Assembly (NCBI GenBank): GCA_000697055.1
Contig: JNDT01001162.1
Coordinates: 1 to 23,249, forward strand
Origin: Saksenaea vasiformis B4078
Lineage: Eukaryota; Mucoromycota; Mucoromycetes; Mucorales; Saksenaeaceae
DNA length: 23,249 bases
Reading direction: 5' to 3'
The notes below the pieces were generated by a model that made no database searches, was not told where the DNA came from, and was given only the letters and a program-made list of their open reading frames with translations. Both the position numbers and the translations under genes were made by a program. Below are positions 10,450-20,119 of the stretch, one piece after another; position 1 is the first letter of the stretch, and each line of letters starts with the position of its first letter.

Positions 10450-10939
10450 TCATTCAGAGATTGTAATTTTGATTCTGGTGAGTAGATCTGAGTTTCCGGG
10501 TTGGTCTTGACGTTGGATATTATGTCGATCTTTAGATGTGGATCTACGTCCTCTTACGTAGTTTGTACGACAGCGGGTTATTGTATAATGGGTAAGTGCA
10601 TCAAAATATTCTAACATTTTAGATCGTTCAATATACAAATGGTGGACATGGACGTCCCATTTGGGTGGTAACAAGAATCCGGCGAACAGAGGAGATCCTC
10701 TACCCTAGTTGCAATGGTGACTTCGGGGTGCGATTTCCACCATTACTTACACTTGCTTTATCGGGCAAGTTGATCATGGAAACAACGCTCGAAAGACTGC
10801 ATAATGCCAAAAAGCCAGTACGCGGACACAGGCCTGGATCATGGCCCACCTTGCCTCCGTCATCAATAGACGTATATTCTTCCCCGAGCTCCGCGTCCTC
10901 CGTGTAATCGCCATCTACATCAATCTTGTCACGAAACAT
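10450..10939 (-). CDS. hypothetical protein, two exons
   Basis: I do not recognise this protein. Exon 1 is 10939-10751 and exon 2 is 10704-10450; the 46-nt intron between them has a perfect donor (gtaagt) and acceptor (caactag). Joining preserves frame and gives 147 residues. The N-terminus is acidic (MFRDKIDVDGDYTEDAELGE), the middle is Cys/Leu/Ser-rich, and the C-terminal half is basic and His-rich (WDVHVHHLYIERSKMLEYFD, RGRRSTSKDRHNIQ). There is no signal peptide or clear membrane segment. Its start faces the CYC3 promoter about 600 bases away. Support comes from splice-site quality and frame continuity only. Confidence 0.4.
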
Positions 10940-11549
10940 CTACTACTGTTGCGTTATTTTGTGCCATTATAAACATGCAAGGAAAGTTTATTCTATCTAT
11001 CGATTAAGTGACAAATGATCTGTTCAGGACAGAAGTTATACAATCTAAAGAATAGAGATCAGGACACGAGTAACCTTGTACGTGTATAAATTGACATCCA
11101 AGGATTCATGCGTCACTTTGAATACAACAAAGTTCTGGGTAGAACCTACTTTTATCTCGGGACAATTTTACGTCATCCAATAAGATACTGGGAAGCCATC
11201 ACTGAAGTATCTTGATGTCACTTGCTTCAGTGGGACATTTTCCTTATTTCGAGGCGTTTTACTTCTTCTGCCAGGATACTGAGAAATCCTACACTGGTAC
11301 AGTGAACCATCTCCATGCAAAAGTCAAGTTATCTAGAAGCGAACGATTTTCCTGCGCAAAAGGCCCATCATTTCTCAGCGCAGTATGAGAGAAAAAAAGA
11401 GGACCAATAATAGGCAGCTGTGAATGTTTCAAAAGGTAACGACGTCTCCTGTCGCTTCCAAACGTCGGACCTGTGTGACGGGAAATCCCAATTTTTTTTT
11501 CTTTCAGCGGCGTTTCACTCTTTTCTGCCAGCCTCCCTTGATCTTCACC
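10940..11549. promoter_or_regulatory. divergent intergenic region upstream of CYC3
   Basis: This lies between the putative minus-strand gene (start 10939) and cytochrome c heme lyase (start 11550). A ccaataat box occurs at about 11403, roughly 150 bases before the CYC3 start, a plausible CCAAT/HAP site for a mitochondrial respiratory gene. A T9 tract with ctttcag lies about 45-60 bases before the ATG. Nothing else is supported. Confidence 0.45.
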
Positions 11550-12401
11550 ATGAATCCCCCCTCTGGTTGCCCCATGCACGAACCGAAGCCTGAGCCTGAG
11601 AAAAAGACTCCTCCACCGGGTTGTCCTATGCACGAACCACAAACCCCGCCTCCTACTTGCCCTATGCACAAACCGGGATCTGAAGACAAGCTCAACGAGC
11701 TTAACATGATGCCAAATCTCACTGATCAACGTCAACCCGATCAGCAGATCGACTTGCCAACAGAAAGAGTTATCTCTTCTATTCCAAAGAACAAGGATAC
11801 CGGTTCCAAGTGGGAGTACCCCAGTCCTCAGCAGTTCTACAATGCTCTGCGCCGGAAGGGTTGGGAGACGCCCGAGGAACATATCGAAACAATGGTAGAT
11901 ATTCATAACTTTTTGAACGAAGAAGCATGGCAAGAAGTTTTGAAATGGGAATCAAAATTCTCTTGGTAAGCAGATTACTAGGATGGGAATTTTGGTTTAC
12001 GAAGGACCATTTGTTAGTGATTGTCAGGAGGATCCATACTTGGCTCGTTTCCAGGGCAGGCCGAAAGACCTTTCTCCAAAGGCAAGATGGTACAGCTTGT
12101 TTGGGTGAGTATAGAAGTCAGTATTCAAAAGAATATTTACTGATACTGTAATAGTACTCCCAAACCTTTCGATCGTCACGACTGGTTCGTGGCTAGATGT
12201 GGCCAAGAAAGACGCTATGTGATCGACTACTATGAGGCACCAGAGGAGGAAGAGAAACCTGGCATGCCTGTGTATCATTTGGATGTCCGTCCAGCTTTAG
12301 ACAATCCCCAGACAATCTTTTGCCGTATTAGCGAAGCTGCAAAGGAAAAATTTGCAGAGTGGTTTCCTCGCACATCATCTTCAACCAACTCTGAACAATA
12401 G
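11550..12401 (+). CDS. CYC3: holocytochrome c synthase (cytochrome c heme lyase)
   Basis: Attaches heme to apocytochrome c by thioether bonds in the mitochondrial intermembrane space. Exons 11550-11965, 12018-12104 and 12155-12401 give 249 residues, typical for the family. Family blocks: [20 protein letters not shown], an HNFLNEEAW helix, [40 protein letters not shown] and LDVRPALD. The N-terminus carries three CPMH motifs (residues 7-10, 25-28, 37-40) spaced by Pro/Glu/Lys linkers; CP motifs of this kind are heme-binding sites in the family. Introns of 52 and 50 nt have canonical ends. The start is chosen at caccATG just before the first CPMH. A same-frame extension upstream is Phe-rich and unlikely. 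Confidence 0.96.
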
Positions 12402-13696
12402 AAACTGTCATATCCTTCCATCATTGTATTTTACATATTAAAAAAAGAAAACATGTTACAGTCAAAGGTTCCTTTTCTCTGGTGGATTGAATGAATTTTC
12501 ACGCCATTCTATTACTCAGGTTGACAGAACTAGGACGAAAGATGCGATGCTGCTCCGCGCCAAATTGAGGTCGGATGCTGTCTCTAATCTAGCCTTCCAT
12601 TGGACTGCACTCCGACTCTGCTCTGATTCTGCATTTGAATTGTCACAAAACCTGATGATAGCCCTCGTTGGGGCAAGGTTGGACACAACTATCTCTAACA
12701 AACCAACCTGTACGAGACTTTTCCGTAACGACCCAAGTGACCGGATAACACATCGGGGGAATGATTCCAAAAATCCGACGCAATAGGTATGACAGGCAGC
12801 GAAAGGATCGATCTTCTGCTTCCCCAGGTCTGTTGAAAGATGATACTACCGTTTTGGCAACAAACATCGTACAACGGCGATATTTTTGGGCTAGCGACGA
12901 ATACAATACCAATTGCGAATGGATCTATACGGGGATGATCATGAAATCATATTGTTGCTCTGACCATGACAACACTAACGTCGACGCAGTGAACGATTAT
13001 TTTATGGATACAAGTTCATTTAGAGTAAAATCTGTGCAATAAGCCGTACACGATGCTGGTTCAATCCAAGTTGGAAGTCTGTGTAATGTTTAACTTTTAT
13101 ACTTGCTCGACATCCTTTCCCATAAGTTATATATAACAGCCATAAGACGTCTTGTCGATCAAAAGTATGTTTTATGTGTTCTGCATATCTGTATAAGCTC
13201 CCGCAGCAAAGGTGTTAGGATCTTATTTTTTAACCTTCAGCAGCGTATATCATAAGTTACATCATAACTGAAAGAAAGAAATATTATTGAGTGGCGGAGT
13301 CGAGCAGCACACTATGCGGTGAAGGTGCAAGAGATGCAGCAAACACAACACGAGTTCTTATCTTTACAATATAGAATATGGTTTTTTATAGCGAGTACAT
13401 GTTTTCTTTGAATATTTTGGCTCATTGATTATAACAAGTGTTATGGTGGAGTTCAGTCAAGGGATATCCTTTCTTCTTGATAGAGAATACCTTCTCAGTA
13501 TATCGTGGGTTTAGTGATGCCGAGGCGATGAGTAGGACTATACAGGTAGCATGTTTTTTCTTATTCAGCCACTAAGATCGGAAAAGGATAAACTTCAAAC
13601 AGTTGGATACAGCGGTCAGCAGGTCACACATCCAGCAACAAAGAGGAAAAGAGAGCAAAAAGATTATTCTTGTTCCTTCTCAACCTTTTAGTTCTC
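12402..13696. other. intergenic region between CYC3 and the bHLH gene
   Basis: It contains the CYC3 3' flank and the bHLH promoter. Two overlapping + frames (12487-12786, 99 codons, and 12761-13042, 93 codons) and two antisense frames compete over 12490-12910. None has recognisable domains and no splice model joins them well. They may be relics or chance. The part from 13043 to 13696 shows no coding signal. Confidence 0.5.
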
Positions 13697-14799
13697 ATGT
13701 ACTCGCCACCACAACAAGATTTTAGTTTGGACTCGACTGATCAGTTTTCGCCATCTGGCATGGCCACCATGGGCACTCCACATACTACAGTAGGAGCTGT
13801 TCCTGTGGCGCGGAACAACCGAGTTTATCCTTCAAACTCATACCAGATACACCAACGGCATAATAGCTTTGGTGCTGCCTCCATCGCCATGAGCCCGCCA
13901 TCTGCTGCGGCTGCTGCCGTGGCTGCTGGGCGAGGTGTCCCGTTCGCCGACTCGAACGCTCAAAACTGGTTTGGTACTAGTTTAGACTCGACAGGATCGT
14001 CTTTTGGCCAATCCCCCATTTTTGGAGGGCGAGATTTGATCGTGTCTCCTTCTACTTCCACTGGTCACCTGGACGGATATGCAGGAACTGAAGATGATGA
14101 ATTACAGCAACGAAAGTAGGTTCTTTGGTTTACCTTTTTTTTCTAATATCTGGATTCTAATATAACAAAGCTTACAGGAGATGTTTGAAAAACGGCGACG
14201 ACGGCGCGAATCGCACAATGCCGTAGAACGCAGGCGGAGAGATAATATCAATGAAAGAATCCAAGGTGAGAGAAAAAAAATGATGATCACAAGATGCATT
14301 GAAATTGATCACCCGCATCTTTCCATATTCAGAATTGTCAACACTTTTGCCGGAACACATGCTGGAGACTGCGCCAACGAGCTCTAACGCTATGTCTGTC
14401 GCCGGTAATCAAAACGGGCCTAATGGGAAAGCGGTCAATAAGGGAACCATCCTCAAGCTGTCAGTGGATCACATCAAGGAACTTCGAGATGAAGTGACCA
14501 GATACAAGGATAGAATCCAGGAACTAGAGCAGCTTATAGAGGCAGCTAAACGAGGAGAGTGCATTAATAACTCACTCAGAGAACAGTCGAGTAGTGCTTC
14601 CGGTGGAGGATTCCACACAAATCTTGGGCAACAACGAAGGCCAAGCCAAGCGACAGCAGATGACTTGTACTCTCCACAAAACCAACCTATTCCTCTTATG
14701 AAATCCAGTACACATCCTACGCATGAACGCATTGGATCATTACAATTCCAACAACAATTTGGTAACTTACACATAGGAGAGGACACGAATCAAGCGTAG
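13697..14799 (+). CDS. bHLH transcription factor (class B, USF/Rtg3-like)
   Basis: Nuclear DNA-binding protein predicted to bind CACGTG E-boxes as a dimer. Exons 13697-14115, 14171-14265 and 14333-14799 give 326 residues. The basic region RRRRRESHNAVERRRRDNIN has the three E-box contact residues His155, Glu159 and Arg163, the class B pattern. Helix 1 (ERIQELSTLLPEHM) is followed by an unusually long loop (about 26 residues, Ala/Asn/Gly-rich), then helix 2 (KGTILKLSVDHIKEL) running into a short leucine-zipper-like coiled coil (DRIQELEQLIEAAKRGE). The N-terminal 140 residues are Ser/Ala/Gly-rich and low in complexity, a likely activation region. The acceptor at 14170 (caaag) rather than the nearer cttacag is required to keep frame and adds NLQEMFEK before the basic region. 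Target genes cannot be inferred. Confidence 0.92.
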
Positions 14800-15284
14800 T
14801 ATGCATTTGTCATTTGAGTGTTTGAATACATTGCTTTGGTACACTTCTCCCTAAAATAGAAGGCACATCGCCCTAATGATCATACGTCGTACTTTACAAT
14901 AATCTAGGTCGCCTCTTTCAGGCGTCCGCGCCGTGTTTTCAGATATACTTTATCGCCGAGATATCGGATTTCAAACAAACCTCTTTGCGTCAGTTAACTA
15001 TTACTCTATGTCGATGCCAAATTAAATCTTGTGTTGAAAAGCAAATATTCCTCACACCAAATCAAAAGATGTATTGCGCTAGTTCATCGGAGTAACATTT
15101 AAACGGACGCATGAACTCTCGGCTCCATTTTCTCAACAAGAATCGCCGGTACGTACTAAGATTGACTATCCCTACATTCGTTCATTCATATTCTTTTGGT
15201 AGTAAAATTAAGTAACTCTCCATTCGCAAAAGCCACAGGCCACATCTACTTTATCGAAATTAGTGCGGAGTGTAGCAGCCGCCA
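14800..15284. other. intergenic region downstream of the bHLH gene
   Basis: This is AT-rich 3' flank with no supported gene. A short start-like ORF (ATG at 15111, MNSRLHFLNKNR) ends at a gtacgtactaag sequence resembling a splice donor. It might be a first exon of the small spliced ORF that follows, but the phase works only with the second GT (15153). Confidence 0.4.
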
Positions 15285-15421
15285 ATGCGTGTGATAACCT
15301 TTAGGGTAAGCAGATGACGTCCAACTATCGTTCCTTTTACTAACGATGGATATAGGATATATCCTCTGCTAATCCATATAATTTTCGCGTTCATCGAGGA
15401 ACTTGTTTGGTGCAAGCATAA
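15285..15421 (+). CDS. candidate microprotein split by a canonical intron
   Basis: ATG at 15285 opens a frame (MRVITFR) that reaches a gtaagc donor at 15306. The 50-nt interval contains an exact tactaac branch site and ends at atag (15354-15355). The frame then resumes in phase 0 (DISSANPYNFRVHRGT...) and stops at 15419-15421, 28 residues in all. The intron signals are among the best in the window, so a spliced transcript is likely. Whether it encodes this peptide, a longer protein with upstream exons, or a non-coding RNA is open. I recognise no family. Confidence 0.3.
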
Positions 15422-15747
15422 ACTTTGTTGCTAGTATATGCATGAATGACCGCACATTCAACCCTTTCCTTTGCGCAGACTTGCTCTTCACGGATCAAAG
15501 CTTATACAAATTAGCATAGAGATTTATTCAATAAGAAGCATAATTAACAGGAACTAACAAGTTCTACTGGGATTGTCCTCAACGATACGGAGAACAGGAC
15601 AATTACTTGTGGAACAGACGGAGACAAAAACGCTTCAAATAGGATTGTAGTCAAGGCAAGCACTACATTAGATGGTAAAGCTGCTGGTTCTAATCTGAAA
15701 TAGCCGAGCAGCAATATCAACTCAACTGACATGAGATTATCAATGCT

Positions 15748-16101
15748 ATGGGCGATTTTGATGGTCCCAATGTTTCTTATGAGAGAAAACGAAAAAAGAA
15801 AAGGCACCTGCAACGACCAATGCGATCGAGCATCGTTCGGTTCTGGTCTGGTTTGCCAGCTTCGCGTGGGACGTATAGATCAATATCCGCAGATAGACCT
15901 GCCTACAATCCTCTTATGGCATTACCCATACCGTTTATTGAACATGTTTTTACGCTAGTCGATATAAACTTCGCGTCTATGAGGAGCCACTTTTACGCTA
16001 AGAAAAGAATCAAGTATGCGTTCGTTAATACGCAAGTTGGCAACAAGTTCATACACTACCTACATCAACGCGGCCCCTCGATGGACGCGAAATTTATATA
16101 G
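15748..16101 (+). CDS. hypothetical ORF, 117 residues
   Basis: An uninterrupted frame starts at ATG and encodes a basic protein (ERKRKKKRHLQRPMRSSIVR near the start, later LPIPFIEHVFTLVD and HFYAKKRIKYAFVNTQVGNK). The composition looks protein-like but I recognise no domain. Another + frame just upstream (about 15551-15703, with STGIVLNDTENRTITCG) is also open and may be a linked exon or relic. It has no neighbour in common function. It could be a fragment of a mobile element. Confidence 0.3.
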   Translation: MGDFDGPNVSYERKRKKKRHLQRPMRSSIVRFWSGLPASRGTYRSISADRPAYNPLMALPIPFIEHVFTLVDINFASMRSHFYAKKRIKYAFVNTQVGNKFIHYLHQRGPSMDAKFI

Positions 16102-16820
16102 ACAGCATAAAAATTTGTTCATGGTTAGTAAATGGAATAATATTTGGATGTCATTTTACTTAACCCCCGAAGGGTATTCCCATGAAATGCACCCTGCACC
16201 GTGATGGGTGGGGGTGGGAGAAGATTGGCTTCGATGTGAGCGGCCAATTGAAACGCACTGCAGAGGACTTGAAGCGATACAATGTCCAGCGATCTATTGT
16301 ACAAGATGAGTGATGCTGAGTGCGACAACATTTATTTTACTTACTTAAGTGATGGGTAAAGACGCCGCCACAGCCGAGACGGTTCGGGACAGAGGTCATA
16401 CAGGCTAAACGATACATCAAAAGACATTGATCCTGGATGCGTATCCCATTAAAAGTACATACCGGGGATGTAAAATGAACAGAGCCAAAGAAAAAAAAAA
16501 GAAGAAGAATTCATGCGTCCGTTTAAATACGATCACTTTACGCGTTCCGATTGGTGCGTTGGGGAACCTATTACAATGGACCAGCGCAATATACCTTTGA
16601 TTCAGAAGCAAAGGTACCTGATTCTCTGCGCAAAGATACACTGCTCCTCACCGCAAGATTGAGTTAGTGTCGACGCAAAGTAATATTTGGATGACGTAAA
16701 TGTGTGCTCAAAATCCCATATTCACGATCCGTTGACACGGGAAAAGCCTGTCCCGGTTCAAAAGATTTCCCAAATTCGTGTGCAAGAGGAAAGGGGCAGT
16801 CATACACTCCGTGTCTGCCA
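16102..16820. promoter_or_regulatory. upstream region of ORC6
   Basis: No supported gene. It includes a G-rich stretch (tgggtgggggtgggag) at about 16204-16219 and a poly-A/purine run at 16490-16508. A short ORF (ATG at 16577, MDQRNIPLIQKQR...) could be an upstream ORF. An MCB motif is listed separately. Confidence 0.45.
16540..16545. promoter_or_regulatory. MluI cell-cycle box (ACGCGT) upstream of ORC6
   Basis: The palindrome ACGCGT lies about 275 bases before the ORC6 start. In fungi this is the binding site of MBF (Mbp1/Swi6 or Cdc10 complexes), which drives G1/S transcription of replication genes. One hexamer can occur by chance. Confidence 0.4.
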
Positions 16821-17871
16821 ATGACAGATCACAATGCGCTACTTCATTGCTTGGAACGGCTGCACTTCAGCGACGACAGCGAGCTAAAGGCCCGAGCGGA
16901 GCAGCTTTACAGTCAATGTTCGAATCTGGTCCCGCCAAGAATATTTGAAAAAGGGCCCAACTGCAAACCGGTTATTAGCATTCAGCTTGCTTACGAAAGG
17001 TACGGCCTCCTTTATGTATCAATAAAATGCTAAATCGACAGCTAGCTTGGGAAGGTTTGGATGGGATAACAAACTAGCTGTTCAATTGTCGGCTTGCAGG
17101 CAAGCTGCATACGATTCTGCCATTAGCGTTGTGCGCAAACAGTTGAATCTACAGCCAACAGTTACCTTTGAGGCGTTATCCGTTGCTTTTGGGTGCACTA
17201 CCATGTTATCTCATGTAAAAAACTTATGGGATACATTTGAAAAACAGTACATGTCCCAATTGAGCATTGCCCAACGTGCAAGCGCACAAGAGGAACTGAA
17301 ACTACCTGTGTGGAAGGGCGCGGTGTTTAGCGCATGTGCAAAGGCTTTTGGCGTAAGAGGAATACGATGGAAATAATACGACGACATTAACCATTTGATG
17401 ATGTTACAGGAACGTATTGACAAAGCAAAACTACAAGTGCTCTGTGTCTGCAGCCAAGCTGAACTTAAGAAGACGACAAAACTCGTAGACACTACATGTG
17501 CCAATGCCATCATTGAATTGAAGAAGAGCTCAGCAAAACCTACTCGATCAAGTCAACGCCGGAAACCGCAGGAGGCAGAGCAAAAACAGAACAAAGGAAA
17601 AGAGAAAGAGACCAAGAAGAACAAAGAAAGTGAAGATACCAAAGAAAAAGGATCCGAGAATGAATCCGCGAAAGAATCGTCCTCGACGCAAAAGGTGGGT
17701 AGCAAACGTACAATCAATCGGAATGAAGAGGATATGCCTGTAAAACGACATGTAGCAGTATCCGGAATTGTATCAATGGTCAATAAGCAGCATTATAAGC
17801 AAACCAAACGGTATCGAGATTATCTACAGTGGAGGGAAAGCATCATGAGCAGAATCAATACACCAGGATAG
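16821..17871 (+). CDS. ORC6: origin recognition complex subunit 6
   Basis: Smallest ORC subunit, needed for loading the MCM helicase at replication origins. Exons 16821-16999, 17046-17352 and 17410-17871 give 315 residues. Residues 1-165 show the two helical repeats of the TFIIB/cyclin-like fold: LERLHFSDDSELKARAEQLY, then FGWDNKLAVQLSACRQAAYD, VTFEALSVAFGCTTML and LPVWKGAVFSACAKAFG. A long Lys/Glu/Ser-rich linker follows (about 200-265), then a conserved-looking C-terminal helix (YRDYLQWRESIMSRI) resembling the Orc3-binding segment. Introns of 46 and 57 nt keep frame. The start is the first ATG that yields the family's short N-terminus. An upstream in-frame stretch without homology is treated as leader. 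Identification rests on fold-level motifs because Orc6 is poorly conserved. Confidence 0.88.
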
Positions 17872-18610
17872 ATAGAACTTGTACATAAAGAACCTACAAA
17901 ACGAACCAGAATCACAGCTGTGTTGATCTGTTTCTTAGCATCCATGGACTGCAAAGCATGGATTGTGATTACATTATGTGTTAGGTTTCGCTCACATAAA
18001 GAACCCTTTGTTTGACGTACATTGACTACTTCTATATCAAGTATCTACAGCAGTATCTGTGAAGCTAGTTGTTGGGTTCCAGCGACAAAGACTCTTCTGC
18101 AGAGCACGCCACTATGGGACATCGCGCTACGGGCACTAAGCATCAGGTACTACACTCCATCCTCTTTTGGATATTTTTGTGGTACCGGAGTGTTCCTAGC
18201 AATTCCTTTCGAATACATAAGACCATAATTTCGCAATGTAGTCGTATTCCGTACGGCTCGAGTCGTCTTGAAGAAGCTTCGGACTGTCCAACGTCAAGGA
18301 CAAGCTACACGGAGGAAAATAAGATCTGTATATGAGCGGGCGGCACAGTCCACACTATTGCTTCTTACAAACATGCATAGATTTTGAAGATTGCCTTCTT
18401 GGTCGGGCTATCACATCGTCGCACGTACTTATGGAATTTTCCCATGACTTTGCGTCTATTTGAAATTATTCGGCGCTGCTTCCAGATAAATTCTGCGCTT
18501 TAAAGTATGTCTTTTTACGTCCATCCAATTCTACGGTTTGCGTGTCATACTCTTTTATATTACGTTTGTGCCGTTGGTAGTTTCCCATTATCTGAGGCGG
18601 AGACAGGACT
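17872..18610. other. intergenic region downstream of ORC6
   Basis: It contains the ORC6 3' flank, a perfect palindrome cacagctgtg (about 17913-17922) and a 7-bp hairpin (17940-17946 with 17957-17963, atccatg/catggat, 10-nt loop). Overlapping + frames at 18022-18228 and 18069-18335 have no recognisable domain and no supporting splice model. I see no gene here. Confidence 0.5.
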
Positions 18611-18918
18611 TCATTGTCTCTGTGTAAGGACGTTAAAGATAGGGTTCTTTGTACGCAAAAGGCGTGGCAATGATCGGATTTTTTATTTCATGCAGATGGT
18701 GGTTGAAAGTACGGCTTTTCTTTTATCTCCGGTGGAAGGTGTGTCTGTGATAAGGTCATATCGTGTCATGCAAAATGGGTGAATCGGGGATTGGGTACTT
18801 TTGACTCATAAAAGCGGTGTCTCAGAAACAGAATTCCGTCATCTCATGCAAAAGACACGTCGAAGATAGGTTTCTTTTATCTCATACGAAAAGTATGTCT
18901 CAGATAACGGAAGTGATG
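18611..18918. repeat. degenerate 38-40 bp tandem repeat (minisatellite)
   Basis: A core resembling ttttatctcatgcgaaaag followed by a gtgtctcagataacgg-like half recurs with registers at about 18611, 18649, 18687, 18727, 18765, 18805, 18843 and 18881, so the spacing is 38, 38, 40, 38, 40, 38 and 38. The last three units are most alike and the first is barely recognisable. A + frame across it (18507-18782) is a by-product of the repeat. Confidence 0.7.
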
Positions 18919-19331
18919 CATAGTTGGTACAAACTTCCCCGGTACGGACGTTGGTGCTTTATGCCCACACTCAAAGTACCTAAACATTGTCACACACACT
19001 CAGCATGCGCCAACTCATGCGCCATTATTGTCTTGCATTGTGCCACCTTAATGCCACATATGATATCTTAACTGTGGTAAATGAATAGATAAAAATGAAG
19101 ACAATCAGACAAGTAAATCCTTTGAGACTCTCTTTAATCGTAAAGTTCAATAAAAAAGAGATCTTGTTCTAGTACATCATTATCTATCCTATTTATACTC
19201 GATAATTGGAGTGGAGCTCATAGAAAAGTCATGGCTTAGTAAAACATGTCCTTTCGAGTGTCTTAATGTTCTTGACTTGGTCTTTGTATTCTTCTAATGT
19301 GATCTTGGATCAAGCGGAGTTATTCTATGTA

Positions 19332-19360
19332 CCTGATCTTTAATTTCACTTACGATCAGG
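19332..19360. repeat. inverted repeat (7-bp arms)
   Basis: The arms cctgatc (19332-19338) and gatcagg (19354-19360) are perfect complements around a 15-nt AT-rich spacer. It lies about 110 bases beyond the stop of the minus-strand gene ending at 19469. It could be a weak hairpin in a 3' UTR or chance. Confidence 0.4.
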
Positions 19361-19424
19361 ATACTCAGTCCCGAACTAATTGTAGGCGATTCTCTGAGTG
19401 TATTTCATTACGGTCATTGCCGAT

Positions 19425-19450
19425 ACGACTTATATAGCAATATGAGTCGT
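19425..19450 (-). repeat. hairpin just downstream of the 19469-20119 gene
   Basis: The arms acgacttata (19425-19434) and tatgagtcgt (19441-19450) pair at nine of ten positions, with one T/G mismatch, around a 6-nt loop. It starts 19 bases past the stop codon of the minus-strand gene, so it would sit in the 3' UTR as a stem-loop. A second tacgac copy follows at 19455-19460. Confidence 0.5.
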
Positions 19451-19468
19451 CCTATACGACATTAGCCA

Positions 19469-20119
19469 TCACTCGATACATGCGTTATTGCTACCGGGGA
19501 GTATCTGTTCTACCTCTTCCAATTGTCGGATAAGCTTTTTATCCAACGAAAACCACATAGCCTCAGTTTTATACTGGTTGAGCAGCCCGTCCAAGTACAG
19601 TATTCTCGTTAAATAGTTGTCGCTGACAGCCATTTGGTCCAACATTTTAGTTTGATAGGTTTAGGTTCCTGTTCAGCACTAAACTTGGATTCATGTGAGT
19701 AATACATATTACCGAGACCTCCACAGCACGAATTACTAGAGAACGTTTCCTGTTGTTTGATCCAAATCAAAGAAGTTGCCACAATATCTGTCCAGCGCGA
19801 CACGTTTGATCGCCGTCCCAACTCATTCAGTTCATAGAGGCACTAGTTCAAAGTCCAATAGCTATAGCAATTATATCGATCGAGCTTCGCAAGTACCTGC
19901 TGTGTACTTGCTTCATTGTCGCCTTTTTGTTCGTTTGCTGTCTGCGTTGACGCTGCGCTTCGAAGATTGGATTGCTTGTTGTTCAGCATGCTGTTGAATG
20001 GTAGTTTCGTGTATATCTTCAAGTTTCAACTGATTCCAGAATTCAGAGCCATTTTTGCTTTGGGATATATGGCCAGGAAGATGAATTTCAGGCGGGCTCT
20101 TCTTCGGACAGTTATTCAT
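19469..20119 (-). CDS. hypothetical protein, four exons, coiled-coil C-terminus
   Basis: I do not recognise this gene. Proposed exons: 20119-20031, 19990-19897, 19842-19706, 19622-19469, giving 157 residues in frame. Intron 2 (19843-19896, 54 nt, gtactt to actag) is convincing because both sides are open in the joined phase. Intron 1 is only 40 nt. Intron 3 (83 nt, gtatta donor, actaaaa branch site) is less certain. The N-terminal half is polar and low in complexity (QKGDNEASTQQ). The middle has WTDIVATSLIWIKQQETF. The C-terminus is helical (DNYLTRILYLDGLLNQYKTE, then LDKKLIRQLEEVEQIL), probably coiled coil. There is no signal peptide or membrane span. It shares a divergent intergenic region with VPS28. 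An alternative end without intron 3 stops at 19609. Confidence 0.45.

Noticed and set aside
11289..11933. 214-codon minus-strand frame over CYC3
   Set aside because: It is antisense to an unambiguous heme lyase exon and is Arg-rich because of the opposite strand's Pro/Cys/His codons.
13058..13067. GGTTCAATCC, resembling a tRNA B box
   Set aside because: No paired T stem, no A box at the right distance and no acceptor stem, so not a tRNA.
18611..18918. Regular ~38 bp repeats as a CRISPR-like array
   Set aside because: The whole unit is repeated with divergence, there are no unique spacers of constant size, and the DNA is eukaryotic.
19609..19645. Frameshifted pseudogene reading of the minus-strand gene at 19469-20119
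   Set aside because: Not excluded, but an intron (19623-19705) with donor, branch site and acceptor restores the frame, so splicing is the simpler reading.
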